64,000 bases of DNA. It comes from Alterinioella nitratireducens (GTDB taxonomy: Bacteria > Pseudomonadota > Alphaproteobacteria > Rhodobacterales > Rhodobacteraceae). The translations under genes and the position numbers were made by a program. The notes under the pieces were generated by a model that searched no databases, was not told where the DNA came from, and worked only from the letters and a program-made list of their open reading frames with translations. Shown here one piece after another: positions 18,551 to 27,608 of this stretch; positions within the stretch are counted from its first letter, which is position 1, and each line of letters starts with the position of its first letter. The DNA lies in NCBI RefSeq assembly GCF_013155465.1, contig NZ_JABJVX010000001.1:552814-616813 (forward strand), read 5' to 3'.

Positions 18551-18811
18551 TCAGGCGGGCCGCGGTCCCTGTGCCGCGGCCAAGAGCGACATCAGCAATT
18601 CGACATGGCGACGCGGTGAATAGGCGGCCTCGCCAGTGACGCGCATCGCCTCCTGTTCGGCCTCTTCGCTGAGCAGGCGGGCAATGCTGCCCTGCACCCC
18701 CGCCGCCCGGTCCCGGCCCGCGCGGATGAGGGCCGATGCCCCGTATCTGGCCGCCTGCAACAGCAATCCGGGGCGGTGCATCTGGCGCAATTCCTGGGTC
18801 AATGTGGTCAT
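18551..18811 (-). CDS. DUF6477-type small protein
   Basis: The protein is 86 aa from the ATG at 18811, which is preceded by GGGGGACC. It has no signal peptide or membrane segment and is rich in Ala, Arg and Leu (RPGLLLQAARYGASALIRAGR). It resembles the DUF6477 proteins found next to regulators in Rhodobacteraceae; the function is unknown. It converges with mttB and is divergent from the DUF6456 gene, with which it shares the DnaA-box region. Confidence 0.7.
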   Translation of the reverse strand: MTTLTQELRQMHRPGLLLQAARYGASALIRAGRDRAAGVQGSIARLLSEEAEQEAMRVTGEAAYSPRRHVELLMSLLAAAQGPRPA

Positions 18812-18939
18812 CTGGTCGGTCCCCCTGGGTGACATGGTTCATGGCGATGAGACTGCCCCCGGTGACCGGCCTGTTGCGGAATCTTTTTTGCAGCGCGCGC
18901 TGGCGGCAATTTGTTTACGCTTTGGCAACAGTTCACAGG

Positions 18940-19002
18940 ATTTCCACAGATTTTAACCAAACAGTAATCAATATTTTTAAAGGCTTGCGCAGGTTATCCA
19001 CA
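18940..19002. promoter_or_regulatory. AT-rich DnaA-box region upstream of the DUF6456 gene
   Basis: TTATCCACA at 18994-19002 is an exact consensus DnaA box, 15 bases before the ATG at 19017. ATTTCCACA at 18940-18948 is a two-mismatch relative. Between them lie 40 AT-rich bases (TTTTAACC, AATATTTTTAAAG), very unusual in this GC-rich segment. It may let DnaA control the downstream regulator. Confidence 0.55.
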
Positions 19003-19016
19003 GTTTGTTGGGGACG

Positions 19017-20159
19017 ATGATGACTTGCGAAACGACCGTCACGGAAAAGAGGCGCTACCCGGCCTGGCTGCCGGAAGGGGCACGAAACTACCTTGATCAC
19101 ACCGGCAACGGCGCCTCCGTGCGTCAGATTGCGCGGGCCACGCATCGTCACCCCTCGACCATCGCGCGCCGCATCCGGGCCTATGAGGCCCGCCGCGACG
19201 ACCCGCTGGTCGATGAGGCGCTCGCCGCGCTTCAGGCAGATTGCGTTTCCAAACCCGCAACAATCGACAACGGCAAGGAGCCAGAACACATGACCGCACC
19301 CCTCAGGCCCCCCCTGGTTTCCGATGACACCACCGTCAATCGCGAAGCCCGCCGCATCCTGCGCCGCCTGTGCAAGACCGAGGCGACGCTGGTGCTGGCC
19401 CGGGACATGGACAAGGCCATCGTCCTGCGCACCGGGGTGGATGGCAGCCAGACCCGCACCGCCGTGCTGGATCGCAAGGTCGCGCAGGCCTTTGCGCTGA
19501 AGGACTGGATCGCCACCGCCAGGGCCGGCCGGGTCAGCGTCTATACCATTACCGAGGCGGGGAAATCGGCGCTGAAACGGCTGATCGAGGCCGACCGCAA
19601 GCGCCGCCGCCAGCCGCAGATGGAAATGGCCGAGGCCGCGACACCCTTCCTGGCGCAGCACCAGCTCTGGGGTGAAAAGCCCGTGCGCGCCGATGACGGC
19701 ACGATCCGTAAAATGCGGGTCAACCTGGCCGAATCCCCGCTGGCCACGCTGGCGCGGCGCAAGGGCAAGGATGGCAGGCCCTTCATGACCATGGACCTGG
19801 TGCAGGCGGGCGAGAAGCTGCGCGAGGATTTCGAGCGCGCCCAGATGGGACCGCGCGTCGCCCAGAACTGGGAGAAATTCCTGACCGGCGGCGATCGCGG
19901 CTCGGGGTTCTCGGATGGTGGCATGGCCGAAGGCCCGCGCGCCGCGCGCGACCGGGTGACCCGCGCCGTCGACGATATGGGGCCGGGGCTGGCCGATGTC
20001 GTGCTGCGGGTGTGCTGTTTCCTGGAGGGGCTGGAATCGGCGGAGAAGCGGCTTGGCTGGTCGGCCCGGTCGGGCAAGATCGTCCTCAAGATCGGGCTTC
20101 AGCGGCTGCTCAAGCATTACGAGACGGTTTACGGCTTCGTCCCGGTCTCGCTAGATTGA
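19017..20159 (+). CDS. DUF6456 helix-turn-helix protein, putative regulator
   Basis: The protein is 380 aa. ATG codons at 19017 and 19020 follow GTTGGGGACG. An N-terminal helix-turn-helix is likely in GASVRQIARATHRHPSTIARRI (residues ~35-56). A second winged-helix-like part (VSVYTITEAGKSALKRLIEADRK) and the conserved C-terminal segment RDRVTRAVDDMGPGLADVVLRVCCFLEGLE, which continues through KIVLKIGLQRLLKHY, fit the DUF6456 family. The family is common in Rhodobacterales and is presumed to bind DNA; its targets are unknown. A DnaA box lies in its promoter. Confidence 0.8.
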   Translation: MMTCETTVTEKRRYPAWLPEGARNYLDHTGNGASVRQIARATHRHPSTIARRIRAYEARRDDPLVDEALAALQADCVSKPATIDNGKEPEHMTAPLRPPLVSDDTTVNREARRILRRLCKTEATLVLARDMDKAIVLRTGVDGSQTRTAVLDRKVAQAFALKDWIATARAGRVSVYTITEAGKSALKRLIEADRKRRRQPQMEMAEAATPFLAQHQLWGEKPVRADDGTIRKMRVNLAESPLATLARRKGKDGRPFMTMDLVQAGEKLREDFERAQMGPRVAQNWEKFLTGGDRGSGFSDGGMAEGPRAARDRVTRAVDDMGPGLADVVLRVCCFLEGLESAEKRLGWSARSGKIVLKIGLQRLLKHYETVYGFVPVSLD

Positions 20160-20215
20160 TCTCGATTCGGATACAATATTGGTGATATCGGCCCCGACCT
20201 CTCCCCGGGGCAGAT

Positions 20216-20257
20216 GGAAAACCGGGCCCGGCAGGAGATGCCGGACCCGGTTTTTTC
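20216..20257. terminator. Bidirectional terminator between DUF6456 and peroxiredoxin genes
   Basis: AAAACCGGGCCCGGC pairs with GCCGGACCCGGTTTT across a short loop, with one internal mismatch. An A run precedes it and a T run (TTTTTT) follows it, so it can serve both convergent genes. Confidence 0.85.
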
Positions 20258-20260
20258 CAT

Positions 20261-20809
20261 TCAGGCGGCTTTCTCGGCGCTTTCCTCGCGCAGCCAGGTC
20301 AGCACCGTTTCCGGCGAGGACACGCCATAGGGGTCTTCGGCGTGGTTGTCGCTCAGCCCCGGTTCCTCGAACCATGCCTCGACCACGCCGTCATTGACCA
20401 CCGCCGCGTAGCGCCAGGAGCGCAGCCCGAAGCCCAGATTGTCCTTGCGCACCAGCATGCCCACCCGGCGGCTGAACTCGCCCGAGCCATCGGGGATGAC
20501 CTGGACATTTTGCAGCCCCTGCGCCTCGGCCCATTTGTTCATCACGAACGCGTCGTTGACGGACATGCAGTAGATCGCGTCGATCCCTTCGGCCTGGAAA
20601 TCGGCAAAGCCGTTCTCATATCCGGGCAACTGGTAGGTCGAGCAGGTGGGCGTGAAGGCGCCGGGCAGGGAAAACAGCACGACGCGCTTGCCCGCGAAAT
20701 AGTCCTCGGTGGTCTTGTCCTGCCAGCGGAACGGGTTGGGGCCGGTGATGGCCTCGTCGCGGATGCGGGTCTTGAAGGTGACGTGGGGAAGTGTCGCGCC
20801 GGTTTGCAT
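20261..20809 (-). CDS. Peroxiredoxin, Prx5-like (redoxin family)
   Basis: The 182-residue protein reduces hydrogen and organic peroxides through a peroxidatic cysteine. The ATG at 20809 is preceded by GGAGGTTTCAC. The peroxidatic Cys is in LPGAFTPTCS, with the conserved Thr and Pro before it. The downstream VNDAFVMNKWAEAQ and the conserved Arg in the later strand fit atypical Prx5 enzymes. An ICE box (20872-20888) lies 63 bases upstream, which suggests control by the iron/haem regulator Irr. Confidence 0.92.
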   Translation of the reverse strand: MQTGATLPHVTFKTRIRDEAITGPNPFRWQDKTTEDYFAGKRVVLFSLPGAFTPTCSTYQLPGYENGFADFQAEGIDAIYCMSVNDAFVMNKWAEAQGLQNVQVIPDGSGEFSRRVGMLVRKDNLGFGLRSWRYAAVVNDGVVEAWFEEPGLSDNHAEDPYGVSSPETVLTWLREESAEKAA

Positions 20810-20871
20810 GTGAAACCTCCGAAGAATACAGTTACTGGACAAGGTCGGCGACCCGACCGTTTCTGTGGTCA

Positions 20872-20888
20872 TTTAGAACCCTTCTAAA
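20872..20888. promoter_or_regulatory. Iron control element (Irr-binding ICE box)
   Basis: TTTAGAA-CCC-TTCTAAA is a perfect 7-bp inverted repeat with a three-base centre and matches the published alphaproteobacterial ICE consensus TTTAGAANNNTTCTAAA. It sits between the divergent peroxiredoxin (63 bases away) and lipA (99 bases away). Confidence 0.8.
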
Positions 20889-20987
20889 CGGCTTTCAATG
20901 CGACAATGCTGCATGGCAGCATCCCACCTGGAAGGGGTGACTTTCAGGATGTTCCACGGTTAAACTGCCTCCCGAGGAGGACCGCCC

Positions 20988-21941
20988 ATGCGTGACCTGA
21001 AGATCCCCGAGCAGCGCCACCCCGAAAAGGCGCGCCGCCCCGACAATCCGCAGCCGAAGAAACCGGCCTGGATCCGGGTGAAGGCCCCCGTGGGCGAGGG
21101 CTACAAGGCCACCCACAAGATCATGCGCGACCACAAGCTGACCACCGTCTGCGAGGAAGCGGGCTGCCCCAATGTGGGCGAATGCTGGTCCCAGGGTCAC
21201 GCCACGATGATGATCATGGGCGAGGTCTGCACCCGCGCCTGCACCTTCTGCAACATCGCCACCGGCAAGCCGCCCGAGGATCTGGATGTGTTCGAACCGG
21301 GCCGCGTCGCCGATGCGGTCAGGAAACTGGGGCTGAACCATGTCGTGATCACCTCCGTCGACCGCGACGACGTGGAAGATGGCGGGGCCGAGCATTTCGC
21401 GCAGACCATCCGCGCCATCCGCCGCCAGTCGCCCGGCACCACGATCGAGATCCTGACCCCCGATTTCATCCGCTGTGACCCTGCCGTGCTGGAGATCGTC
21501 GTCGCCGCCAAGCCGGATGTCTTCAACCACAACCTCGAAACGGTCCCCGGCCTGTATCCTGAGGTGCGCCCCGGCGCGCGCTATTTCCATTCGCTGCGGC
21601 TGTTGCAGCGCGTGAAGGAAATCGACCCGACCATGTTCACCAAATCGGGCATCATGGTGGGCCTGGGCGAGGACAAGCAATCGGTCATCCAGGTGATGGA
21701 GGACATGCGCGCCGCCGATATCGATTTCCTGACCATCGGGCAGTATCTGCAACCGACGCCCAAGCACCACGCGGTCGATCGCTTCGTCACGCCCGAGGAG
21801 TTCAAGGGCTATGAGAAGGCCGCCTATAACAAGGGCTTCCTGATGGTTTCGGCCACGCCGCTGACACGCTCCTCCTACCATGCGGGCGACGATTTCGCCA
21901 AGCTGCGCGAGGCACGGCTGCGCAAATTGCAACCGGCCTGA
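20988..21941 (+). CDS. lipA: Lipoyl synthase
   Basis: The radical-SAM enzyme inserts two sulfurs into protein-bound octanoyl groups to make lipoyl cofactors for 2-oxoacid dehydrogenases and glycine cleavage. The protein is 317 aa, with GAGGAGGACCGCCC before the ATG. It has both iron-sulfur clusters: the auxiliary one in [12 protein letters not shown] and the SAM cluster in CTRACTFC. The conserved C-terminal Ser is in RSSYHA. A terminator follows. The ICE box upstream would fit control of an Fe-S enzyme by Irr. Confidence 0.97.
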   Translation: MRDLKIPEQRHPEKARRPDNPQPKKPAWIRVKAPVGEGYKATHKIMRDHKLTTVCEEAGCPNVGECWSQGHATMMIMGEVCTRACTFCNIATGKPPEDLDVFEPGRVADAVRKLGLNHVVITSVDRDDVEDGGAEHFAQTIRAIRRQSPGTTIEILTPDFIRCDPAVLEIVVAAKPDVFNHNLETVPGLYPEVRPGARYFHSLRLLQRVKEIDPTMFTKSGIMVGLGEDKQSVIQVMEDMRAADIDFLTIGQYLQPTPKHHAVDRFVTPEEFKGYEKAAYNKGFLMVSATPLTRSSYHAGDDFAKLREARLRKLQPA

Positions 21942-21965
21942 CGGCTGCCCATTTTGTCGAAACCG

Positions 21966-21997
21966 AAAACCGCGCTAGGATTGGCGCGGTTTTTTCG
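21966..21997 (+). terminator. Rho-independent terminator of lipA
   Basis: AAAACCGCGC (21966-21975) and GCGCGGTTTT (21984-21993) make a perfect 10-bp stem with an 8-base loop, then more T residues. It lies 25 bases after the lipA stop. Confidence 0.88.
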
Positions 21998-22026
21998 ATT
22001 CAGCGATTCAGACAAAGAGGCTTGCC

Positions 22027-23364
22027 ATGAAACATTTTAGCTGCCTGACCTTCGCCCTGGCCCTGCTGGTGACCCCGGTCAGCGCGCAGAGCATCGACGA
22101 CGCGGTCGAGGCCTATAATTCGGGCCAATACGGGACCGCCCTGGAATACGCCCGCGCGCTGTCCAACCAGGGCGTGGCGCGGGCGCAGAACATGCTTGGC
22201 GTGCTCTACAAGAACGGCGAGGGGGTGGAGCAGGACGTGCCGCGCGCCGTTGCCTATTTCGAGGCGGCCATCGCCCTGGGCGAGGCCCGCGCCATGGCCA
22301 ATCTGGGCACCATGCTGACCGAGGAGTTTCAGGGTTATCCCGCCGATCCGGCCCGCGCCCGCGCGCTGCTTGAACAGGCAATGGCGCTTGGCAATGTCGG
22401 CGCGATCAACAGCCTCGGCGTCTGGTACGAGGCCGGGGCGGGCGGCGCTCCGGACTACACCCGCGCGCTGGATCTCTACCGGCAGGCCATGGCGCTTGGC
22501 AACATGGATGCGGCGCGCAATATCGGCGCGCTCTATGGCCGGGGCGATGGCGTGACGCAGGATCACGAACGCGCCCGCGCCTATTACCGCATCGCCGCCG
22601 ATGGCGGCAATGCGGGCGCGATGGACGAGTTGGGCTACCTTCTGCAACGGGGGTGGGGCGGCCCCGCCGACCTGCCCGCCGCGATGCGGTTCTATGAACG
22701 CGCGGGCGATCTGGGCGACCCCGAGGCGCTCTATTCCCTGGCCGACATCCATTTCGGCGGGGATGAGGGCGTGCCCGCCGACGTGCCCCGCGCGATCCGC
22801 TATTACGAGCGGGCGATGGACGCGGGCAACGGCGATGCCGCCTATGCGCTTGGCTGGATCTACGAAGGCGGGCGCGGTGTGCCCGCCGATCAGGAGCGCG
22901 CGCTGGATTATTACTGGAGCGGCTTCGACATGGGATCGGCCGATGCCGCCTATGTGCTCGGCACCATGTCGCGCGATGGCGACCTCTTGCCCGAGGATCA
23001 CGTCTTTGCCCGACACATGCTTGAGATCGCGCTGGAGCGCGACCATGACTGGGCGGCGAACGAGTTGGGCAATATGTGGGCCGACGGGCGCGGTGGCCCC
23101 GCCGATCCGGAGCGCGCCGAGGCGCTCTTGCGGCAGGGCTTCGCGATGGGGGATTCCGAGGCCGCGATCAGCCTGGCCAACCTGCTGCATATCCCCGGCT
23201 CGACCCGGCACCGCCCCGTAGAGGCGATGGCGTTCTGCATCCGGGGCATCGCCATGGCGGGCAGCGATGTCCCCGCGCATTACACGGAAACCTGCGATGC
23301 GATCGAGGCGCAGCTGTCGTCCGAGGATCGCGCCGCCGCGCTGGAACGCTCACGGCAGCTCTGA
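22027..23364 (+). CDS. Exported Sel1-like repeat protein
   Basis: The 445-residue protein has a signal peptide (KHFSCLTFALALLVTPVSAQ). Nearly all the rest is made of about ten Sel1-type repeats of 36 residues, each with the A.LG..Y..G.GV..D...A..YY..A pattern; examples start at AQNMLGVLYKNGEGV, AMDELGYLLQRGWGG and AAYALGWIYEGGRGV. Sel1 repeats form alpha-solenoids that bind partner proteins, here in the periplasm. The partner is unknown. It follows the lipA terminator and stands alone. Confidence 0.9.
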   Translation: MKHFSCLTFALALLVTPVSAQSIDDAVEAYNSGQYGTALEYARALSNQGVARAQNMLGVLYKNGEGVEQDVPRAVAYFEAAIALGEARAMANLGTMLTEEFQGYPADPARARALLEQAMALGNVGAINSLGVWYEAGAGGAPDYTRALDLYRQAMALGNMDAARNIGALYGRGDGVTQDHERARAYYRIAADGGNAGAMDELGYLLQRGWGGPADLPAAMRFYERAGDLGDPEALYSLADIHFGGDEGVPADVPRAIRYYERAMDAGNGDAAYALGWIYEGGRGVPADQERALDYYWSGFDMGSADAAYVLGTMSRDGDLLPEDHVFARHMLEIALERDHDWAANELGNMWADGRGGPADPERAEALLRQGFAMGDSEAAISLANLLHIPGSTRHRPVEAMAFCIRGIAMAGSDVPAHYTETCDAIEAQLSSEDRAAALERSRQL

Positions 23365-23374
23365 TCGGCGATTT

Positions 23375-23434
23375 GGGGAGCGAGGGGCGCTGCCCCTCGC
23401 GCTCCCCGGGATATTTTCAGAACAAAGAAGGAAA
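23375..23434. repeat. Dispersed GC-rich palindrome with ATATTTTCAGAACAAAGAAG tail
   Basis: GGGGAGCGAGGGGC (23375-23388) and GCCCCTCGCGCTCCCC (23392-23407) form a long hairpin. The tail CGGGATATTTTCAGAACAAAGAAG resembles the tail of the elements at 7388, 14160 and 43797. Such palindromes are scattered between genes in this family and may also terminate transcription. Confidence 0.6.
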
Positions 23435-23534
23435 ATTTTAGTCAAATTGTCCGGGGTTTGCCGCATAGTGCATGTTTCGGACATGGCGTCATCAAGAGGT
23501 TGGAGTGCGCCTGCGGGAATGAACGCGGCGTTTT

Positions 23535-24416
23535 CTAAGGCAGGGCGCGCAGATAGGCGGCGATGGCGGCGCGATCCGACGCGGGCAGTTGGCTCATATT
23601 GGCGATCACCTCGACCATCTCGCCGCCCGCGCTGTCGAAATTCGGCGTGAAGCCGTCATTGAGGTAATTGGCGATATCCGAGGCCGACCAGGTCAGCTCG
23701 GCGGGCGTGATGTCGGGGATGCGCCCGTCGCCCGAGGGGTGGGGCGCGCCGGTCAGCCAGGCGTCGCGTTGCAGCCCGCCAAGCGGATTGCGCGGCGTGT
23801 GGCATTCGCCGCAATGGCCAAGCGCCTCGACCAGGTAGCGGCCGCGCTCAAGCTCCGGCGCAAGCTCACCGGTGACGACCCAATCGTCTTGCGAAAAGAG
23901 CATCTTCCAGCCGCCGAGGCTGCGCCGGACCGAGAACGGAAAGCCCACGTCATGCGCGCGCGACGGCGTGGCATCAGTGGGCAGGGTGGCCATGAAGGCC
24001 CAGAGATCCTGAATGTCTTCCACCTCCGCCCGGCCATAGGTGCCATAGGGAAAGGCCGGGTAGTAATGCTGGCCTTGGGGCGACACGCCGCGCATCACCG
24101 CGTTCAGGAAGTCGCGTTCCGACCAGTCGCCGATGCCCTGTTCGGGGTCGGGGCTGATATTGGGGGCGAAGAAGGTGCCGAAATCGGAAGGAAAGCTGCG
24201 CCCGCCCGCAAGGACCAGCCGATCCTCGCCCTCGGCCTCGGGCGCGGAATGGCACGACGCGCAGCCGGCGGCAAAGAACACCTGCTCGCCGTTTTCCGCA
24301 TCCCCGTCGCGCGCGGGCACATCGGCGGCGGAAAGCGGATCGGGCGCGGTGACAATCCAGCCGATGACACCGCCCAGAAGGATCAGCCCCAGGATGAAGC
24401 GGAGGAAATTGCGCAT
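23535..24416 (-). CDS. Membrane-anchored dihaem cytochrome c
   Basis: The protein is 293 aa. It has an N-terminal membrane anchor (FLRFILGLILLGGVIGWIV) and two c-type haem sites, CASCH (residues ~53-57) and CGECH (~200-204), with later Met ligands likely. The two-domain layout matches the cytochrome subunits of alcohol, aldehyde or gluconate dehydrogenases, but no dehydrogenase gene is adjacent. It lies 85 bases downstream of a cytochrome c' gene in the same direction, so the two probably act in one periplasmic electron path. Confidence 0.9.
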   Translation of the reverse strand: MRNFLRFILGLILLGGVIGWIVTAPDPLSAADVPARDGDAENGEQVFFAAGCASCHSAPEAEGEDRLVLAGGRSFPSDFGTFFAPNISPDPEQGIGDWSERDFLNAVMRGVSPQGQHYYPAFPYGTYGRAEVEDIQDLWAFMATLPTDATPSRAHDVGFPFSVRRSLGGWKMLFSQDDWVVTGELAPELERGRYLVEALGHCGECHTPRNPLGGLQRDAWLTGAPHPSGDGRIPDITPAELTWSASDIANYLNDGFTPNFDSAGGEMVEVIANMSQLPASDRAAIAAYLRALP

Positions 24417-24501
24417 ATCGGCCCCCTTGGCGGTAATGGCAAAACCGGCGCGGAAGGCTGGCCCCCCGCGCCGTTGCTGTCACAGTCTCACGTTATCCGG
24501 C

Positions 24502-24984
24502 TCAGTTGTTGGACTGGCGGAAATCCTCATGGCAGCTGCCGCAGGACGACCCAAGCGGCCCCATCGCGGCCTGCAGCGCTTCGAGCCCGCCACCCGCGGC
24601 CTCCTGCATCCCGCTGACCGCTTCACCATAAGCCTGCCACTCCGCGCCGAACGCGCCCATGTCTTCCCAGATCGCGGGCAGGGCACGGGTGGCGTCGCCA
24701 AGCGCTGCATTGTCCGAGCCTTCGGGCCAAAGGGCGCGGCCATCCATCATCGCAAGTGCGGCCAGGTTGTCGGCGGCGGTCTGCGCGGCATCGGCATCGT
24801 ATTCGGTATTGCCCCGCGCCATGCCGCCCAAGACACCGATATTGAAGGACTGGATGTTCATCTGTCCCTGTCGGGCGGCGATATGGGCGGAGAACGGGTT
24901 GCTATGGGCTGCGGAATAGACCGCGGTCGCGACAGGCAGGGCGAGCGTCGCCCCGGCAGCGAGTATCACAATCAGCTTCTTCAT
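24502..24984 (-). CDS. Cytochrome c' / c556 family protein
   Basis: The protein is 160 aa from the ATG at 24984, preceded by CAGGGAGATTTCCAG. It has a signal peptide (KKLIVILAAGATLALPVATAVYSA). It is a four-helix protein with one haem site near the C-terminus (CGSCHEDFR), as in cytochromes c' and c556. These bind nitric oxide or move electrons in the periplasm. It is the first gene of a pair with the dihaem cytochrome. Confidence 0.9.
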   Translation of the reverse strand: MKKLIVILAAGATLALPVATAVYSAAHSNPFSAHIAARQGQMNIQSFNIGVLGGMARGNTEYDADAAQTAADNLAALAMMDGRALWPEGSDNAALGDATRALPAIWEDMGAFGAEWQAYGEAVSGMQEAAGGGLEALQAAMGPLGSSCGSCHEDFRQSNN

Positions 24985-25152
24985 CTGGAAATCTCCCTGT
25001 TTGTGGGCCTGCACCTTTGGCTGGCGTGAGGTCCAGCATTCGGGTTGTCCTTGCGTAAATCAATCCTTCCAGCGCGCCTCACGCGATGGTGATCTGCACA
25101 GGTCTTGTGCGAAATCGCAGGTTGCGCCCTGCGCGGGCGCGCAGCCGGGGCC

Positions 25153-25695
25153 TCACTCCTCGACGAACCGCACCTTGCCGATATAGGGCAGCGAGCGGTT
25201 CATCTGGGCATAGTCGATGCCATAGCCCACAACGAATTCATCGGGGATCTCGAAGCCGGTCCAGCTTGCCTTGACATCGACCTCGCGCCGGGTGGGTTTA
25301 TCCAAGAGCGCGATGGTCTTGAGCCGGGCGGGCTGGCGGCTTTCAAGCAGGTGCAGCACATGGTTCAGGGTGTGGCCGGTATCGACGATATCCTCGACCA
25401 CCAGCACGTCGCGGCCATGGATCTCGCCGCGCAGATCCTTCAGGATGCGCACCTCGCGGCTCGACGTCATGCTATCGCCGTAGGAGGAGGCCTCGAGGAA
25501 ATCCACCTCGACCGGCAGGTGCAGCTCGCGCACGAGGTCGGCGATGAAGACGAAAGAGCCGCGCAGAAGGCCTACGACGATCAGTTTCTCGGTGCCCTTG
25601 AAGGCGGTCTCGATCTCGCGCGACAACTCCTCGATCCGCGCGGCGATGCGCTTGGCCGAGATCATCTTGTCCACGACGTAAGGTTTCTGCGTCAT
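25153..25695 (-). CDS. hpt: Hypoxanthine phosphoribosyltransferase
   Basis: The enzyme salvages hypoxanthine (and often guanine) to IMP or GMP using PRPP. The protein is 180 aa from the ATG at 25695 ([14 protein letters not shown]). The PRPP-binding motif is [14 protein letters not shown], and [19 protein letters not shown] and FVVGYGIDY are the other family motifs. It is divergent from the RatA-like gene. Confidence 0.95.
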   Translation of the reverse strand: MTQKPYVVDKMISAKRIAARIEELSREIETAFKGTEKLIVVGLLRGSFVFIADLVRELHLPVEVDFLEASSYGDSMTSSREVRILKDLRGEIHGRDVLVVEDIVDTGHTLNHVLHLLESRQPARLKTIALLDKPTRREVDVKASWTGFEIPDEFVVGYGIDYAQMNRSLPYIGKVRFVEE

Positions 25696-25776
25696 CCCGT
25701 GATCCCGTGCTGGTCGCTTGAAGTCCCCGCACGGTTTATGACATGGGGATGACGCAAGAGGAAAGCCCGAAACCCG

Positions 25777-26226
25777 ATGCCGAGCCATGCCGAAACCAGG
25801 GTGATGCCCTATTCCGCCGCGCAGATGTACGATCTGGTCGGCGATGTCGCGCGTTACCCCGAATTCATCCCCTGGACGCTGGCCGCACGGGTGCGATCCG
25901 TGACGCCGACGGAGGAGGGGCAAGTGATGCTGGCCGACCTGGTGATCGGCTTCCGGATGTTCCGCGAACGCTTCGGCAGCCGGGTGACATTCCTTCCCGC
26001 CCGCTGCCGGATCGAGACCGAATATATCGACGGGCCGTTCAAGCACATGCGCTCGAACTGGGAATTCGAGGATGTCGAGCGCGGCTGCGAGGTGCGCTTC
26101 GACGTCGATTTCGAATTCAAGAGCCGCTTGTTGCAGGGCGCGGCGGGGCTGTTCTTTCAAGATGCCATGACCCGGATCGTGCGGGCGTTCGAGGCGCGCG
26201 CGCGTGAACTTTACGGCGATGCCTGA
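25777..26226 (+). CDS. RatA/COQ10-like SRPBCC protein
   Basis: The 149-residue single-domain protein has the helix-grip fold of the polyketide-cyclase/COQ10 family ([33 protein letters not shown]). In alphaproteobacteria such genes are thought to bind ubiquinone and help its use in respiration. The E. coli relative RatA was named as a ribosome-association toxin. GAGGAAAG lies 11 bases before the ATG. Confidence 0.88.
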   Translation: MPSHAETRVMPYSAAQMYDLVGDVARYPEFIPWTLAARVRSVTPTEEGQVMLADLVIGFRMFRERFGSRVTFLPARCRIETEYIDGPFKHMRSNWEFEDVERGCEVRFDVDFEFKSRLLQGAAGLFFQDAMTRIVRAFEARARELYGDA

Positions 26227-26311
26227 CCCCGGGTCACCGGCAGGCCCTTGACCGAGGCGACGCATCCTGCGCTTGATCCCCCCTCTCACGGGGGAACGGG
26301 CAGGGCGGCAG

Positions 26312-26878
26312 ATGAAGACGGACGCGATCAGGACACGGCGCTTCACGGCGATCATCCTTGGCTATCCCTTCGCGCTGATGGCGATTGCGACGCTGGTCAA
26401 TCTGGGCCTTACCGGCATCCGGCCCCTCGCGGTCGGTCTGCCAACGACGCCCGTGCTTGCGGCGCTGATCCTGGCCGCCCTTCTGCTTCTGGCCAATCAC
26501 ACCTGGCTGATGACCTCGACCGAGCTTGCGCGGCTGCGCTACGGGATGCAGGCCACGCCCGAGGAATGGGCCGAGAGCGGCAGAACCCCCGGCGATATAG
26601 CGCCCGAGGGGCATGCCGAGCTGCAACGGCGTCAGAACGCGCATCGCAACGCGACCGAGAACAGCGTGATCTTCGCGGTTCTGGCGGGCGCGATGGTGCT
26701 GTCCTCGCCCGCGCCCCTGGCCGCGCAGATCTGGATGATCGGCTTTGCCATCGGGCGGCTCGGTCACAGTTACGGGTTTCTCAGCGGTCAGGCGGGTCTG
26801 CGCGGGGGCTTCATGAGCGTGAGCCTCATCGCGCTCTACGGCATGGCCGGATACCTCCTGATCGCGCTTTTCCTCTGA
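26312..26878 (+). CDS. MAPEG-family membrane protein
   Basis: The protein is 188 aa from the ATG at 26312; an earlier in-frame start at 26273 is possible. It has four membrane segments and the MAPEG hallmark in the loop after the second one ([16 protein letters not shown]). Family members bind glutathione and act on lipids or electrophiles, but many bacterial ones have no known reaction. The spacing to the upstream RatA-like gene (85 bases) allows co-transcription. Confidence 0.82.
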   Translation: MKTDAIRTRRFTAIILGYPFALMAIATLVNLGLTGIRPLAVGLPTTPVLAALILAALLLLANHTWLMTSTELARLRYGMQATPEEWAESGRTPGDIAPEGHAELQRRQNAHRNATENSVIFAVLAGAMVLSSPAPLAAQIWMIGFAIGRLGHSYGFLSGQAGLRGGFMSVSLIALYGMAGYLLIALFL

Positions 26879-26948
26879 GGGCCAAAATTTCGCCGCGTTC
26901 GGCTGGCACGGATAACCCATCAGTGGTTTTCCGATACGAGTTTGCGCC

Positions 26949-27521
26949 ATGTCCGTGCCCGTCTTCATTCTCACCCTCGCCAGTGCTGTCACCGTCATCG
27001 GCCTCTTCGCGCCGGGATGGTCCGACCTTCTGCTGATCGGGCCGCCCGCCGCCATTGCGGCGCTCGTTCTTCTGCTGCGTTTCTTCTGGCGCAGGCCGAA
27101 GGCGGAAAACCTGATCATTCTCGATGGCTCCAACGTCATGCATTGGAAGGACGGGACGCCGCGGCTGGAGATTGTTGCATCCGTGCTGCGCGACCTGGAG
27201 GCGGCGGGCTACACCCCCGGTGTCGTGTTCGACGCCAATGCGGGCTACCTGCTGTCGGGCCACTACCGCCATGACGGCGATTTGGGTCGGGCGCTGAAGC
27301 TGCCCTCCGACCGTGTGATGGTGGTGCCCAAGGGCACGCCCGCCGACCCCTATATCCTGCGCGCCGCGCGCGACATGGGCGCGCGGATCGTCACCAATGA
27401 CCGCTATCGCGATTGGGCCGAGGACTTCCCCGAGATTACCCAAAAAGGCCACCTGATCCGGGGCGGTGTCCGGCAGGGGCGGATTTGGCTCGATCTGGCG
27501 CAGGCGGCGGCGAGGGCCTGA
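26949..27521 (+). CDS. Membrane-anchored NYN (Zc3h12a-like) ribonuclease-like protein
   Basis: The 190-residue protein has two N-terminal membrane segments (VFILTLASAVTVIGLF, LLLIGPPAAIAALVLLL) followed by a Zc3h12a/NYN nuclease domain. Acidic residues expected in the metal site are visible: DGSNVMHW near residue 59, VVFDANAGYL, and TNDRYRDW near residue 151. NYN domains cut RNA in a PIN-like manner. The membrane tether suggests action on RNA near the inner membrane, but this is inferred. Confidence 0.82.
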   Translation: MSVPVFILTLASAVTVIGLFAPGWSDLLLIGPPAAIAALVLLLRFFWRRPKAENLIILDGSNVMHWKDGTPRLEIVASVLRDLEAAGYTPGVVFDANAGYLLSGHYRHDGDLGRALKLPSDRVMVVPKGTPADPYILRAARDMGARIVTNDRYRDWAEDFPEITQKGHLIRGGVRQGRIWLDLAQAAARA

Positions 27522-27608
27522 CGGGGCCGCCGAAATCGCGGATCACGGAATTAGGAATTGCGCCGCCGAGGGCAGCCGTCCTAGCCTTGTCCGTGGGAGG
27601 ACCACGCC

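Noticed and set aside
18901..19016. Possible chromosomal origin of replication
   Set aside because: Only one consensus DnaA box is present and none of the usual oriC neighbours (dnaA, hemE, parAB) are in the window. A promoter function is the simpler reading.
25777..26226. Toxin of a toxin-antitoxin pair (RatA name)
   Set aside because: No antitoxin gene is adjacent, and single alphaproteobacterial members are best seen as COQ10-like ubiquinone-binding proteins.
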